NCBI RefSeq assembly: GCF_021917145.1
Contig: NC_061072.1
Location: 13,370,742 to 13,434,741, forward strand
Direction of reading: 5' to 3'
DNA length: 64,000 nucleotides
Source of the DNA: Hypomesus transpacificus
Taxonomy: Eukaryota > Chordata > Actinopteri > Osmeriformes > Osmeridae
Part shown: in pieces, positions 22,254 through 36,100 of the stretch
Position numbering within the stretch: position 1 is the stretch's first letter
Layout: every line of letters starts with the position of its first letter
The notes under the pieces: generated by a model
What the model was told of the DNA's origin: nothing
What the model saw: only the letters and a program-made list of their open reading frames with translations
The model's database searches: none
Program-made: the position numbers and the translations under genes

Positions 22254-24420
22254 AAACAGAATACAGGTCATTGACGTGTGAGGTGATAGACTAATTCATA
22301 GACTCTTGCTACAGTGGACTCTCATCAACACCTTGGGTCCGCTGCTGCATGCAGAGAGAGAAAGGTCTGGTGTAGAGACTCAGAAGCCATGGACCAATTA
22401 TCACGCCTCCAGTCAGTCCTTCAAATGTCCTTCACACTCCATCACTTCCTCTGACACCATCCTATGTTCCCCTGACGCATGATGGAAGGACCATATCTCA
22501 GACCAACCTCTTTGGAAATTCGTCTTTGTGGGAAAAGAACACACATTCATAATCCCTGTGCTGTGAGTGTGGGGCAGGGGACAGGAGACAAGGGGTTCAT
22601 CTACAAAGACATAGTATTGCAATAACAAGCTGATGTTTCCGGAATGTGACAAACAGTGGAGTAGAGTGGGGGAGAAAAAGAAAGAGAGAGAGAGAGAAAT
22701 GGATAACGATTGTGATAGTGACAGGAAGAACCTTTCTCAGAATGTGCTAGGACGCCATGACAAGGTTGCACTGTACTCATGCACAGAGTGCCACTAATGT
22801 AATGGACTGACGAGGGCTTTTCGAGAGAGAGGATCTGTTGAAGCTCCCACTCTAAGGATACACACTCGCTCCCAAAAACACTTTTAATGAAGTGAGCCTA
22901 AAGCCACAATGAGCCTGAGTCAAATATCTTTTCAGGCACTATTATATGGAACCTTTCTGTTGACGTTACTAATGCAAGCGCTCTGTTGAGAGTTTCTCTC
23001 CCCTTCATTATGCTATGCTTTGACTGTCTATTCCGGACTAGTTGGTGAAGGGGTGAATGGACCACAAATAAAGGACCATTATTCTGGCCTGCCTGAATGC
23101 AGCTCAGCCTGTCTGAATCACTTGCGAAGAACAGAGACACATGTTTGGAACAAGGATACATTTCATTAAGCACAGCTGCTCACAAAAGCAACATGCCCTA
23201 ATGTCTTGATGTGGAAAGAAAACCCTCCTTCAAGTTTGGAGAGACAGAAACGAGATGCCCTGTTGAAGTTGTAGTTGGAAAAGTAATCAGCCAGGCCCAG
23301 TTGTTCCGAAGTAACCCGATCGGATCTGAAAATGGTTGTTCAAAAGAAAAAAAAGGATTATGAAATTGAATTCAGACAGCATTCAGAAGAGAGGATCTTC
23401 CTACTGAGTCTCCTATGTCATCTGGTGTGAAGGGAAAAAGCACTGACACACCAAGATCTAGCCTACCATTACAGACAACATGGAGGAGAGGAATAGTCCA
23501 ATCTCTGTCATAGTTGTACCTGCATGTGTATGCTTGTAGGCCTATGTGTGTGTGCTGTTTATTACCTTTGTTTCACCATCTCAGTTTGATTGGAAAGCCA
23601 TTGATAGGCTAATGAAACCTTTTACTGCATCACTGAAGCACTAACAGTGTTATCCATCTGCCCACCAGCCCCACCAGGCTGCTCATGCTACATCTAGCCA
23701 GCATGTTGGATTTCTTGCATTATGTGTGTAAAAGTTGTATTTTGATCGATATGATGACCCTGCATTGGCAGTGTATTCCGATTCACGTTAGTCACTGAGT
23801 GCACTCACGCAAACAAACTTTCCAAAAATGCAAGTGCTTGTGGCTCAGTTTGCTATAGAGCATATGGAATCTAAAGGATAGTGGATGGAAATCAGGATGC
23901 ATGCAGAGATTTAAATTCAGATAGGTTTTATTGCTTTTATGGTTCCTTTTTCTGCAGTTATGTTTAACCCTCTAATATGTCAATTTTACAATATTTTGCA
24001 TTTTTAAGGAGAAATTGGCCATTACTGCTTGCAGCTATATTAGGTTTATATTAGGTACAAAGGCTAACGATTTTAAAGGAGCTCACTAGAAGTGTTTATT
24101 GATGTTTGGCAAGTTCTGCTCCTGCTAGGCATTCAGTGCATTAAGTAATTGCCATCTTGTGGTACAGAACTACACTGCACAAGGGAGCACTTCATACCAC
24201 CTGGTGGTGAGTCAGAGTCAGTGCAGCCCACATCAGCAGGTGTCAGCCGTGTGCTGAGAAAACCTTGCCCGTGCATGGGGAAGAAACGGTTTGTGGTGGT
24301 TTTGTGGAATTTGCTTTTACTTTGAAAGTATTTTAATGTAACACGTTGGTTTTTATTTTCTGCGACGTGACGGCTGTGCATTTGCTCGCATTAACTGACC
24401 GACTTGACTGACTAAAGAAA

Positions 24421-24444
24421 AAGACCATCGTTTTCGATGGTCTT
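24421..24444. other. Perfect 10-bp hairpin with TTTT loop
   Basis: AAGACCATCG, TTTT, CGATGGTCTT. It sits about 275 bp upstream of the putative TRRAP first-exon donor. Its function is unknown. Confidence 0.6.
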
Positions 24445-24599
24445 ATAACACCCACATATTTCCAGAATATCCTTCCACTATGTATAAGTTTAATACTGAT
24501 TATACCATATTTATAACCTCACATTTATTTTCAATTTGGACCTAATGGAAACTTAAAGGGAATAACGAATTACTATACATAGAGAACACACTGCTGCAG

Positions 24600-24717
24600 T
24601 AGTATTAACCTAACAGTCTAGTGCAGGCCGCTTGATACGTCGTTTAAGCAGCGCAGCTCAAGCGGAAGCCACCAAGTGTAGTGTATCCGGTTAGTCGTTG
24701 GGAGTTGGTAAGTTGAA
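24600..24717 (+). other. trrap: Putative TRRAP 5' UTR exon 1
   Basis: A strong donor (TTG|GTAAGTT) ends a GC-richer stretch at 24717. The coding exon 2 begins with an acceptor at 25410, before the ATG, so an upstream non-coding exon is required. The 5' end is an estimate; there is no obvious TATA box. Confidence 0.5.
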
Positions 24718-25442
24718 ATGGGATGCGTTCCTTTTTATTCCTAAATTGCAACAATCTGTTTTTATGACTGTCCTTGTTTAGTATTGGCAGTAGGAAGTGT
24801 CTACGTTCAGACACCCATCCAAAACTTGGATTTTGTTTATTTTTTGTTCACATTTTAGACAAGTAAGATGCATGGGACTAGCGCGAGCGGTTTCTTTCTT
24901 CATGGAAGGCTAGCTAGCTAGCCTAGCTGAAATTTGCCAAACAATTTTATGTTTCTTTTTATATTATTTGGCATAGTAGGTAGAAATAATGGCCGTTTCA
25001 CATTTAAACTTAAACCTGCTGTGAAAAGGGAAAACATTATTGCATGCATCTTTACGGTACTGTGAATTTTATATTGCGAGGCATGCTCTGCTAACTAAAT
25101 TACTCTGTCTGGTGATGTCATAAGTGTGCGCCCCCCAAAAAAGCCGAATATAAAATTCACTTATGTTTCAGAAACAGTGTAGGTGGAATGCCATATCTTC
25201 TAGGACCCATTATAAACTCGACTATATTCTTGAACTTTTAATCATCTTATTTTGTATCTATTAATCACCAAATTCAACAATTCAAAACCCAGAAGAACAC
25301 ACACACTCATGTCACCTGTTGTTTTCAATATTTCTCATCTGGACTCTTCTTTTATCCAGCTCACATGTGTTCTCAGTGATCCTAGAGCAGACGTTTGTCT
25401 GCCCCCCAGCCCAAGTTCCACATGTCTCTCCCCGCCGGCACA

Positions 25443-27108
25443 ATGGCCTTCGTGCCAGCCCCCAGCCCCACAGTGGTGGACCAGACCACCCTCATGAAGA
25501 AGTACTTGCAGTTTGTAGCTGCCCTCACAGACAACAACACCCGTGAGTAAAGTACATAAATTGAACATAAAGGTGTGTTAAATAGTGGTACACCTACACA
25601 GCAAAAAAATATCCAAGCCTACCAGTTCATACGAGGGACCGCTATAGGTGGCTATTATCAGCAGGGGCGATGTGATGAGAGCGATACGCTTTAGTCCAGC
25701 AGCAGGTACGTGTGTTTGAGTGAGTGCAAGGCTGAGTGAGTGAGTGTCTGTTATGTACCTCTAACAATCTGGGCGCTGAAAGTCAAACTGATAAGATCTG
25801 AGAGCCCCTGCTGAGAGTAGCTCCATGTTGCGTGTGATGAGGCGGTGGTCTGGATCCATATCTAATGTCTGGGCTCTTTCCCATCACTTCCTCTAGCTGA
25901 TGAGACCAAGCTCAAAATGATGCAGGAGGTCAGCGAGAACTTTGAGGTGAGTTTGAATTGCATGTTTCAAACGTGAAAACATGTCGTATCAGCTTTAATC
26001 TGAAGATAGGTCACTTCCTTGTAGTCACTACTGGAAGGAGCTATGAATGTTCCAAGGTTGTGTCGTGATTGTGTGGGTTTGTGTCTTCTAGAATGTGACA
26101 TCATCTCCTCAGTACTCCACCTTCCTAGAACACATCATTCCACGCTTCTTGACATTTCTCCAGGATGGAGAGGTTCAGTTCCTGCAGGAGAAACCCACAC
26201 AGGTACCTCAGCCCAGCTCTAACCCACACAAGCAATCCGCTCCAGCCCTAACCCACCCACCAGACGCTCAGATGAGCCCTTGATCCTAGCGTTGCTGCTC
26301 TTGACTGTCTGACCTGTTGTTGTTGCAGCAACTGAGGAAGTTGGTCCTGGAGATCATACACCGGATCCCCACCAACGAACACCTCCGACCGCACACCAAG
26401 AACATCCTGTCTGTCATGTTCCGCTTCCTGGAGGTACGGGGCAGCTTACCAAGCAGCAACCTCCAATCACACTCTGCCCAGAAAACCCCCACACCCCTCC
26501 TGTTATATATGCATGATGTATTCTTAATTGAACGGCTGCTGGCAAAGGACAGGCCTATCATGGTTTCAGAGATTGTAACTGGACTGGAACTGTCGCGTTA
26601 ACGATTCCGTCTCCTCTCGGCGTCCCAGATCGAGAGCGAGGAGAACGTGTTGATCTGCCTGCGCATCATCATCGAGCTGCACAAGCAGTTCAGGCCCCAG
26701 ATCTCCCAGGAGGTGAGACCCTGTGTGTCCTGCTCTCTCGTATGCTTCCATATTGTCCAACATCCTCGTTGAAAGTCTCCATGCAGAGTCGATGATTCGT
26801 TCCTCTTTTGCCCTAGATACACCACTTCCTGGACTTTGTGAAGCAGATCTACAAAGAGCTGCCCAAAGTGGTGGTAAGGTGGCGTTAATGGGAGAGCTGA
26901 ACGTGACGGGAAGTCTACGGATGTGTTCCCTCTGCACTTTTGTTTTTCCCCCATTCGGTTTCCTTCTCTTCCCTCCGCCCAGGCACGTTACTTTGAGAAC
27001 CCGCAGGTGATAGCTGAGAACACGGTTCCCTCCCCTGAGATGGTTGGCATGATCACCTCCGTCCTGGTCAAGACTGCCCCCGAGAGAGAGGACAGCGAGA
27101 CGCGCACG
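25443..27108 (+). CDS. trrap: TRRAP exons 2-8 (residues 1-211)
   Basis: Exons: 25410-25542 (coding from 25443), 25897-25946, 26092-26202, 26329-26433, 26629-26712, 26817-26873, 26983-27108. They encode the N-terminal HEAT repeats (e.g. [60 protein letters not shown]). Residues 2-9 differ from human, and the segment [12 protein letters not shown] replaces TIAVKVNPERED; the rest is nearly unchanged. All introns are under 500 bp. Confidence 0.96.
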
Positions 27109-30100
27109 GTAGGACCCCACATCTGCACACTAACCCATTGTAATGCTGTCTCCAACCACTGAAGGGCACTGGTGTACAATTTCAGCACTGACACATGGGG
27201 AGGGGCAGTTATTTCAAGCATATGCTGCACAATATAATGCGTAGATCTATCTGGCCATGAAAGTCATGGATAACATTTTGCTGTTGTATCCATGTGAAAG
27301 TGACAGTTTCGCAACACTGTAATGACTGTCTCCTCCAGCACACCATCATTCCCAGGGGCTCCCTGTCGCTCAAGGTGCTAGCGGAGCTTCCCATCATAGT
27401 GGTGCTCATGTACCAGGTGATACAAACACACTCACACATGGCCTAAAACTGTTATGTACTCATTAATGAAACCCTTCCAATGAATGGACATACTTTGTGT
27501 CGTAGGCGTCACTGTGCTGCAAACTCAAGTTAGCAACTTTGTGATGAATTCAGACATGCATGCAGGATTTGAAATTGTTTTTTTTTTTCGTGTTATTTCC
27601 AGCTCTACAAGCTGAACATACACAATGTGGTGTCAGAGTTTGTCCCTCTCATCATGAGCACCATAATGCTGCAGGTGTCCCCACAAGCAAGGTTAGACCT
27701 GTGTGTGTGTGTGTGTGTGTTGGCCCCAGGGTGTGCTCGTGTTTATTTTAGATTCCCTTCCAGTTAGCTTTGTTTAAGTCTTAACAAACTTGGATTTCTA
27801 CTTGCGAAAACATGGATTTGCAGCAATGTTAGTCAATAATGTCTGTCAGACTTTTCTCCTTCCCTAACCAGTGTTAAATGCACTTTTGAAACTTTTAATT
27901 CAGACAGTGTACACACCTAACTCAAACTAGCTTTTAAACCTACAGCATACAAAACGGAGCTCAAGCAATTGAGCCCTGTGTTTTAGCAGTCTAGCTGAAA
28001 TTGAGGACTAACAAAAAGAAACAACCAAATGTCTTTGTAGAATTACAATTCTGTCCCTGATTGTAGATACTAATGACTACTGCCAGGTTTCTGTAATTAC
28101 TTGATTATCACAAAAACATGAGAAATTGGCTGGAGACAATTTAGGGAAAAAAAGACACAAACTGTATTTTAATCTGATCTGGTGTTTCTTACACAGGCAA
28201 CACAAGCTTTACAACAAGGAGCTTTATGCTGACTTTATCGCTGCTCAGATTAAGACCCTGTCCTTTCTGGCCTACATCATCCGCATTTACCAGGTACACA
28301 CAGACGGGACGGCATATTCTGCTTTTCTATTCCCTCTTAAGATGTGTAGTTCTTCATACGTGTTTCATACGTGTTTCACCAACAATGTCCTAACTGAGTA
28401 GCTGCTGTGGTATGAACGTTAGATGCCATGTGAAACTACATTGGGGTGTGTGTGTGTGTCTCCCAGGACCTGGTAGGGAAGTATTCCCAGCAGATGGTGA
28501 AGGGCATGCTGCAGCTGCTGTCTAACTGCCCGTCCGAGACGGCTCACCTGCGCAAAGAACTCCTCATCGCCGCCAAACACATCCTCACCACCGACCTGCG
28601 CAGCCGTACGTGCACATGCATGCGCACATGCACGCACTCAGACACCACGTCTACAACTAGTGCTGACAATCTGGTCATTTTGGTTTATGTATGAATTTTT
28701 TTGGGGGGTTTACAGAGTTCATCCCGTGCATGGACAAACTTTTTGACGAGTCCATACTAATCGGCTCTGGCTACACGGCCCGGGAGACACTGAGGTGAGT
28801 GTGTGTGGTTGTGTGTGTGGTTGTGTGTGTGGTTGTTTGCGTCTGCAAGTGAAGGGGCTAAGTGATTGTTTCTGTATGTAGAATACTAATGCAGCCTAAA
28901 ATCTCTAAAGTGTTCAGGGAGACTGGGGCACCGCACAACTCTTACTGCCTGTCAACCCCACCACCCCCTCACCCAGGAGCTTTGTGTGTGTCACCCTGTC
29001 GACTCTCTTCAACACATACTGTCATATCTCATTAGCCCACCTGTGAAACGACACAGGCCAATAGGACCTGGCAGCGTTATTAGTGTCAGTGTCAGTTAGT
29101 GGTCTCCCCCTTCGATAGTTTTATTCCCTCTCATCTGGGGGTCACAGCCCACTGAGCCTACATCAGCCCACTGAGCCTACATCAGCCCACTGAGCCTACA
29201 TCAGCCCACTGAGCCTACATCAGCCCACTGAGCCTACATCAGCCCACTGAGCCTACATCAGCCCACTGAGCCTACATCAGCGACGTCACCGTCGTCTGAG
29301 TTAGGAAATTGTGGGTGTGTCGTTTGGAATGTTTCAATGCATGTGGCACTTGCGCTAAACCCATGGCAACTCCCATCTTCCCTTTACCCCTCCCCCCTAT
29401 TCACCTGACAACCCTCTGACCCCCCTGTCATAACCTCTCCCCCCCCCCCCCCACAGACCTCTGGCCTACAGCACGCTGGCTGACCTGGTGCACCATGTGC
29501 GTCAGAACCTGCCCCTGACCGACCTGTCCCTGGCCGTGCAGCTGTTTGCCAAGAACATCGACGACGAATCGCTGCCCAGCAGCATCCAGACCATGTCCTG
29601 CAAGCTGCTGCTCAACCTGGTGGACTGCATCCGCTCCAAGAGCGAGCAAGAGAACGGCAACGGGCGGGACATCCTGATGAGGATGCTGGAGGTAGTGAAG
29701 GAGGAGAGGAAGGAGGGGAGGGTTAAGGTCACATTTTGTGGCATGTTATACCATATCCATGTCGCGCTTCGCTCCCCCAGGTGTTTGTCCTGAAGTTCCA
29801 CACCATCGCCCGCTACCAGCTCGTCACCATCTTCAAGAAGTGCAAGCCCCAGTCAGAGATGGGCGTGGTGGACCCGGTGGCATTGCCTGGCGTCCCTGCC
29901 ACACCCACCCCGACCCCCGTCCCCGCCCTGCCCCCCCCGGTCCCCCCCACCCCCGTCACCCCTGCTCCTCCCCCCACCGCCGCCCTCGACCGGGCCGGGG
30001 AGAAGGAGGACAAGCAGACCTTCCTGGTGTCTGACTGCCGCAGCCTGGTCAAGACCCTGGTCTGTGGGGTGAAGACCATCACCTGGGGGATCACCTCCTG

Positions 30101-33100
30101 CAAGGCTCCTGGAGGTGACAGCATCCTGTACTTGTGCAAACAAATCGGAAATGACTTGGACCATAGGACCAAGCTGTAACTGGTGCCTGTGTCTGTGTTC
30201 CTGTGTTCCAGAGGCCCAGTTCATTCCCAACAAGCAGCTGCAGCCTAAAGAGACTCAGATCTACATCAAGCTGGTGAAGTACGCCATGCAGGCCCTGGAC
30301 ATCTACCAGGTATGGTCAGACAAGTGCTAACACGTTTAAAACGGAATATGATATTGTATAAGGGGATGTATTTTATCCAGGACAGACTAGCTGTCCAGGC
30401 TGCAACTGGTAACCAGGGTGTAACTGGTTACTAGGGGGGGAGTAACAGGTTACCGGGGTATAACAGTGCCCGCCCCCCTCCTGGTCAGGTACAGGTTGCC
30501 AACAACCAGCAGACATACATCAGAGTGGCCAACTGTCAGACTGTGAGGATGAAGGAGGAGAAGGAGGTGCTGGAGCACTTTGCTGGAGTCTTCACCATGA
30601 TGAACCCGCTCACCTTCAAGGAGATCTTCCAGACCACCGTCCCCTACATGGTGGAGAGGATCTCCAAGAACTATGCTTTGCAGATTGTAGCCAACTCGTT
30701 CCTGGCCAACTTGTCGACGTCGGCCCTGTTTGCCACCATCCTGGTGGAGTATCTGCTGGAGAGGCTCCCGGAGATGGGCTCCAACGTGGAGCTCTCCAAC
30801 CTCTACCTCAAACTCTTCAAGCTCGTCTTCGGCTCCGTCTCCCTGTTTGCGGCGGAAAACGAACAGATGCTCAAGGTGAGGGTGGAATCCACTCATCTGG
30901 TGTTCAAGTGTGTTGTGTGGGATTCTTAACGATTTCTCCCCCAAAATGATCTTCAGCTGGTAGTTGTTTGTTGTTGGCAAGTCTTGCTGACCTTGTGTCT
31001 TCTTCTCACCTCAGCCCCACCTCCACAAGATAGTCAACAGCTCGATGGAGCTGGCTCAATCAGCCAAGGAGCCTTACAACTACTTCCTGCTTCTCCGGGC
31101 TCTCTTCCGTTCGATTGGTGGTGGCAGCCACGACCTGCTGTACCAGGAGTTCCTGCCCCTCCTGCCCAACCTGCTGCAAGGTAGGTTACACCGCACAGCC
31201 ATGTTTTAGATGCCTTGACCTTCTGTTCACTCATCCAATCTCCCCTGTTGTCTCATCATGCATCCTTCCACTCTGTTCTACCCCATCCCCTTCTCTCCCA
31301 CCCTCCTTCTCCCCCACCCTCCTTCTCTCCTTCTCCCCCACCCTCCTTCTCTCCTTCTCTCCCACCCTCCTTCTCCCCCACCCTCCTTCTCTCCTTCTCT
31401 CCCACCCTCCTTCTCTCCCACCCTCCTTCTCTCCTTCTCCCCCACCCTCCTTCTCTCCTTCTCTCCCACCCTCCTTCTCCCCCACCCTCCTTCCCTCCTT
31501 CTCTCCTTCTCCCCCACCCTCCTTCTCTCCTTCTCTCCCACCCTCCTTCTCCCCCACCCTCCTTCTCTCCTTCTCCCCCACCCTCCTTCCCTCCTTCTCC
31601 CCCACCCTCCTTCTCTCCTTCTCCCCCACCCTCCTTCTCTTCCACCCCCCTGCTCTCCTTCCCCAGGCCTCAACATGCTCCAGAGCGGCCTTCACAAGCA
31701 GCACATGAAGGACCTGTTTGTGGAGCTGTGTCTGACGGTGCCTGTGCGCCTCAGCTCCCTGCTGCCCTACCTGCCCATGCTGATGGACCCGCTGGTGTCC
31801 GCCCTGAACGGCTCCCAGACTCTGGTCAGCCAGGGCCTGCGGACGCTGGAGCTGTGTGTGGACAACCTGCAGCCCGACTTCCTCTACGACCACATTCAGC
31901 CAGTCAGGGCGGAGCTCATGCAGGTGAGAGCAGCCCGATGCCGCCTCACACCCAGAACTCACACACAGGCTGTCAACGCTGAGCAGGCTCAGATAGGTGA
32001 CACCTGTATACTCATGATACGCACACACACCTGCTTTACCTGTCCCTTCAAAACCCCCCTCCTCGCCCCAGGCCCTGTGGCGGACCCTGCGTAACCCGGC
32101 GGAGACCATCTCCCACGTGGCGTACCGCGTCCTGGGGAAGTTCGGGGGCAGTAACAGGAAGATGCTGAAGGAGTCCCAGCGGCTGCAGTACGTGGTGACC
32201 GAGGTGCAGGGCCCCAGCATCAAGGCTGAGTTCACAGACTGCAAGGCCTCCATCCAGCTACCCATGGAGAAGGTACGTGTGTGTGTGTGTAGGGTTTGCA
32301 CAGAGAGATAGGGAGGGGTGATAAATGATGTGAGGAGGAGACTGGTATTTTCTTCAGCTAATTAAATAAAACATCAGGTGATAATGTAGCATATCCTAAG
32401 CCCACCCCCCATTCCTCCTCTCCATCCATCCTTTAATATCACTGCAAGGCTCTCCATGATGGCAGTATTTCTCCCGCTTATGGCTAATCCCTCTCTTTCC
32501 AGTAGCGTTAATACTGGCACCATATACACACAAACACGCACACACACACACCACTACCACCCCTTTAATGATGTTGGAGCTCCAAGATGGATAAGACTGA
32601 CTCTCTCCTCTCAGCCTTTTCTGTCTGTCTCCTGTTTTCGGTCTCTTTTCGGGCTCTGTGGCCGAATGAGACTTCATGGTGTTCAAATGTATTCCAAAGG
32701 ATTATGCTCTTATTTTCTTTCTTTTTTTTCTTCCCATTTTCTCTATCCCTTTTGTACATTTCTTTCCAGGCTATCTCTGTACCCGCCCTCTCTTCTCTAG
32801 TTTCCCGGAACCCAGGGTTCTTTTCAAAGGGCAGAAGCAAATCCCCATTTTTCTTTTCATCCCCCTCTAACAAATCCTTTTATTAGTGCCAAATGGCTCG
32901 TTGATCTGTTAGGTTTGTGTCGGCAGCGTGGTCTGTGGGGCTGACGGGTCTACGATTCAATTATGGAACCTCCTCGCTTCCCCTCTCCTCCTCATCCCTG
33001 TCTCACCCTTTCCTGTGCGTGCTCTCCTCCTCCCCCCCTCCTCCCTCTCTCTTCTCTGAGTGGCGTTAATGAGTTCATTTTCTGCCTCTTAAGCGTCTGG

Positions 33101-36100
33101 CCGCTTCGACGTGTCAGCTCATAATCTGGCAGTTATAATGGCCTCCCCCCCCCCCCCCCCCCCCCCTCCCTTCACTCCTGGGGTCGCATTTGCCACAAAA
33201 CTGTTCACTTCTCCCCTTTAGCAGAAGAACACGCCTATAGAACTAGTATGGACCGTAGCCGTGCCGCTGTGTGGTGTTGACCCCGTGCCCCGCTGTGTGG
33301 TGTTGACCGCGTGCCCTGGTGTACTCCCCAGGCCATAGAGACGGCTCTGGACTGTCTGAAGAGCGCCAACACGGAGCCCTATTACAGACGGCAGGCCTGG
33401 GAGGTCATCAAGTGCTTCCTGGTGGCCATGACCAGCCTGGATGACAACAAGCATGCCCTCTACCAGCTCCTGGCCCACCCCAAGTAAGGCACACACACAC
33501 ACCCAGTCCTCTACTTGACCCGACCAGACCGTAGACCTTTCCGTCTGCCCCCAACCCCACCCTTCACTCTCTCCCTCTCTCCACTTACTCTGTCTCCTCT
33601 CGCTCTCCTCCTCTCTGCCACATGCTGCTTCATCAGCTTTGTCTGGTGTGTCAGATCAGCTAATTACTCACACATGCAGGCCTGTCTGCAGGGGAGAGAG
33701 AGTGAGTGGGGGGGTGGGGGGGTGAAGGCAGGGTGGCTTGCATTACCATCATTGATCCTCGGGCAGGGGCTAATTGACTTTCTGCTGTCTGTTTACGCTT
33801 CGCTTTGCCCCCCCGCTCCACACACACACCCACACACACACTCAAGCTCAGATAATGAAGTGTGTCAGTTATGATCGCAGAGGCTGTGCCTCCTGCCCGA
33901 TCCTGTCAGACATCTTGATTCATGGCGACCTCTCTGGTTTCAGTGTTTTTCCACCCTCTCTATCAGCTTCAACTCTTTTCCCTCCCCTTTCTCGCTCTCT
34001 CTCCATTTCTCGCTCTCTCTTCTTTTATTGTGTTGTTCTCTGTCATTCTTCATCGTCATCTCTACTTTTTGTCTTTCTTTGTTCTCTCTTCCACACCCTC
34101 TCTCTTGCGCTCTCTCCTTGTCTGGTGGGTCACACAGGGATAGGGCTTGGCAGGGAAGGTGAACGTTTCTTGATGTTGCCAAATGCCAGGAGAATAGAGG
34201 ACCAACAGAGTGACAGCCTGGCTGTGTCGTCCACACGCGTCCCTCCTCTCGGTGTGAACCCCACATCCCTCCAACTCCATACCACCCTACTCTCCCACCT
34301 CTCCTCTCATCCACCCGCCTTCTTCTCTAGCCCCCCCCCCCCCCCCCTCTCTCGCTCTATACCTAATTGCCCTCCTTCTCCCCTCTTCTCTTGCGATACT
34401 GAAATGGTGTGATCCACCAGGGCTGGGCCTGTCAGGTGGCATTCTAAAACCTCCCACACCGAACGCTGATCAGCCCTCTGCCCCCGTGAGCCGTGCATGG
34501 AGGAGGGGAGAGGTGGAGACACAGCCTGGCAGGCAGGCAGGGTGGCAGGCAGGGTGGCAGGCAGACACAAGGCAGTAGGCACTCCACCACAAAGGCTAGG
34601 TGTCTCTCTCTCTCCACTCTACCCTTCCAAACCGGCGTCACAGGAAACGCGATATTTCCAACTGTCAGTTACCTCTTCAGACCCCAACCAAAGACAACAA
34701 CAGGCTCATCTCTCCCAGGCATGATTAATGACTGTTTTAATGTCACAGAATGCTAATTTTCTCGTTTGGCTGCTTGTTCTTCTCTGTGTGTGTGTGTGAT
34801 GACGCAGTTTCACCGACAAGTGGATCCCCAGTGTGATCATCTCGCACCGCTACAAGGCCCAGGACACGCCGGCCAGGAGGACGTTTGAGCAGGCGCTGAC
34901 TGGGGCCTTCATGTCTGCCGTCATCAAGGACCTGCGGCCCAGCGCCCTGCCGTTCGTGGCCAGCCTCATCCGCCACTACACCATGGTGGCCGTGGCCCAG
35001 CAGTGTGGTAAGGCGCACCAGACATCTGCTCCTCTGTTCTTCAGCTCTCTTCTCTTTGGGATCGCCAACCCTTGTTGTTTGGGGCAGACTCCTGACATTG
35101 CCTTCAGGTTTGTCATGTGCACATACAGTACCAGAATGGGAAAATGGGTCCAAACTTTTGACTGATACTCTAAGTTCTCGGTAATTAAGTGATTTTTCCA
35201 GGCTTTCCCCAACAACGTGCAGTGAGATCAAATATACAAAATGTATTTTGCAATTTAGTCATTCTTTCTCTGCCCTTCCCCCCCTCCGCTCCACCCCCAG
35301 GTCCCTTCCTGTTGCCGTGCTACCAGCTGGGCAGCCAGCCCAGCACTGCCATGTTCCACAGCGAGGAAAACGGCTCCAAGGGCATGGACCCCCTGGTCCT
35401 GATCGACGCCATCGCTATCTGCATGGCCTATGAGGAGAAGGAGCTGTGCAAGATCGGAGAGGTGGCCCTGGCGGTCATCTTCGACGTGGCCAGCATCATC
35501 CTGGGCTCCAAGGAGAGGGTGAGAGGGAGACTGGGGGAGAGAGACAGGGTGGAGGGGGGAGACACTGGGGGAGAGAGACAGGGTGGAGGAGGGAGAGAGA
35601 CAGGGTGGAGGGGGGAGAGACTGGGGGAGAGAGACAGGGTGGAGGGGGAGAGAGACTGGGGGAGAGAGACTGGGGGAGAGTGACCAGGGTGGAGGGGGGA
35701 GAGACTGGGGGAGAGAGACAGGGTGGAGGGGGAGAGAGACTGGGGGAGAGAGACTGGGGGAGGGGGAGAGAGACTGGGGGAGGGGGAGAGAGACAGGGTG
35801 GAGGGGTGAGAGACTGGGGGAGAGAGACGGGGGGAGAGGGGGAGGGACAGGGTGGAGGGGGGAGAAACTGGGGAAGGATATGAGGGATGGGTGCAGCCAC
35901 TCTATTCAATAGGACATGGCATCGCTACAAGACTGCAGTGTTTATGCCACCAAGACACAATAAAATAATAAATAAAGGTGAAATAAAGACACGGTTTACA
36001 GACTATCTATGTGCAAATTTTCCACATTGATCAATTACCTTCCTGGCCTTCTGTAGCTCAGCAAGTCAGGAAAGTTTCTAAAAGTTTGTAAGACCTTCAA

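Larger units (their letters stand above)
21348..24600. other. Intergenic region between NPTX2 and TRRAP
   Basis: No exon, tRNA or clear transposon was found apart from the (GA)n tract listed separately. The last part (24.3-24.6 kb) precedes the TRRAP leader and includes a perfect hairpin at 24421-24444. Confidence 0.5.

Noticed and set aside
21977..22294. Long open frames encoding Arg-Glu or Leu-Ser repeats
   Set aside because: They are translations of a (GA)n microsatellite with no start context, homology or splice structure.
31231..32301. A 356-residue minus-strand Arg/Glu/Gly-rich protein
   Set aside because: It is the antisense of TRRAP exons 19-20 plus the polypyrimidine minisatellite.
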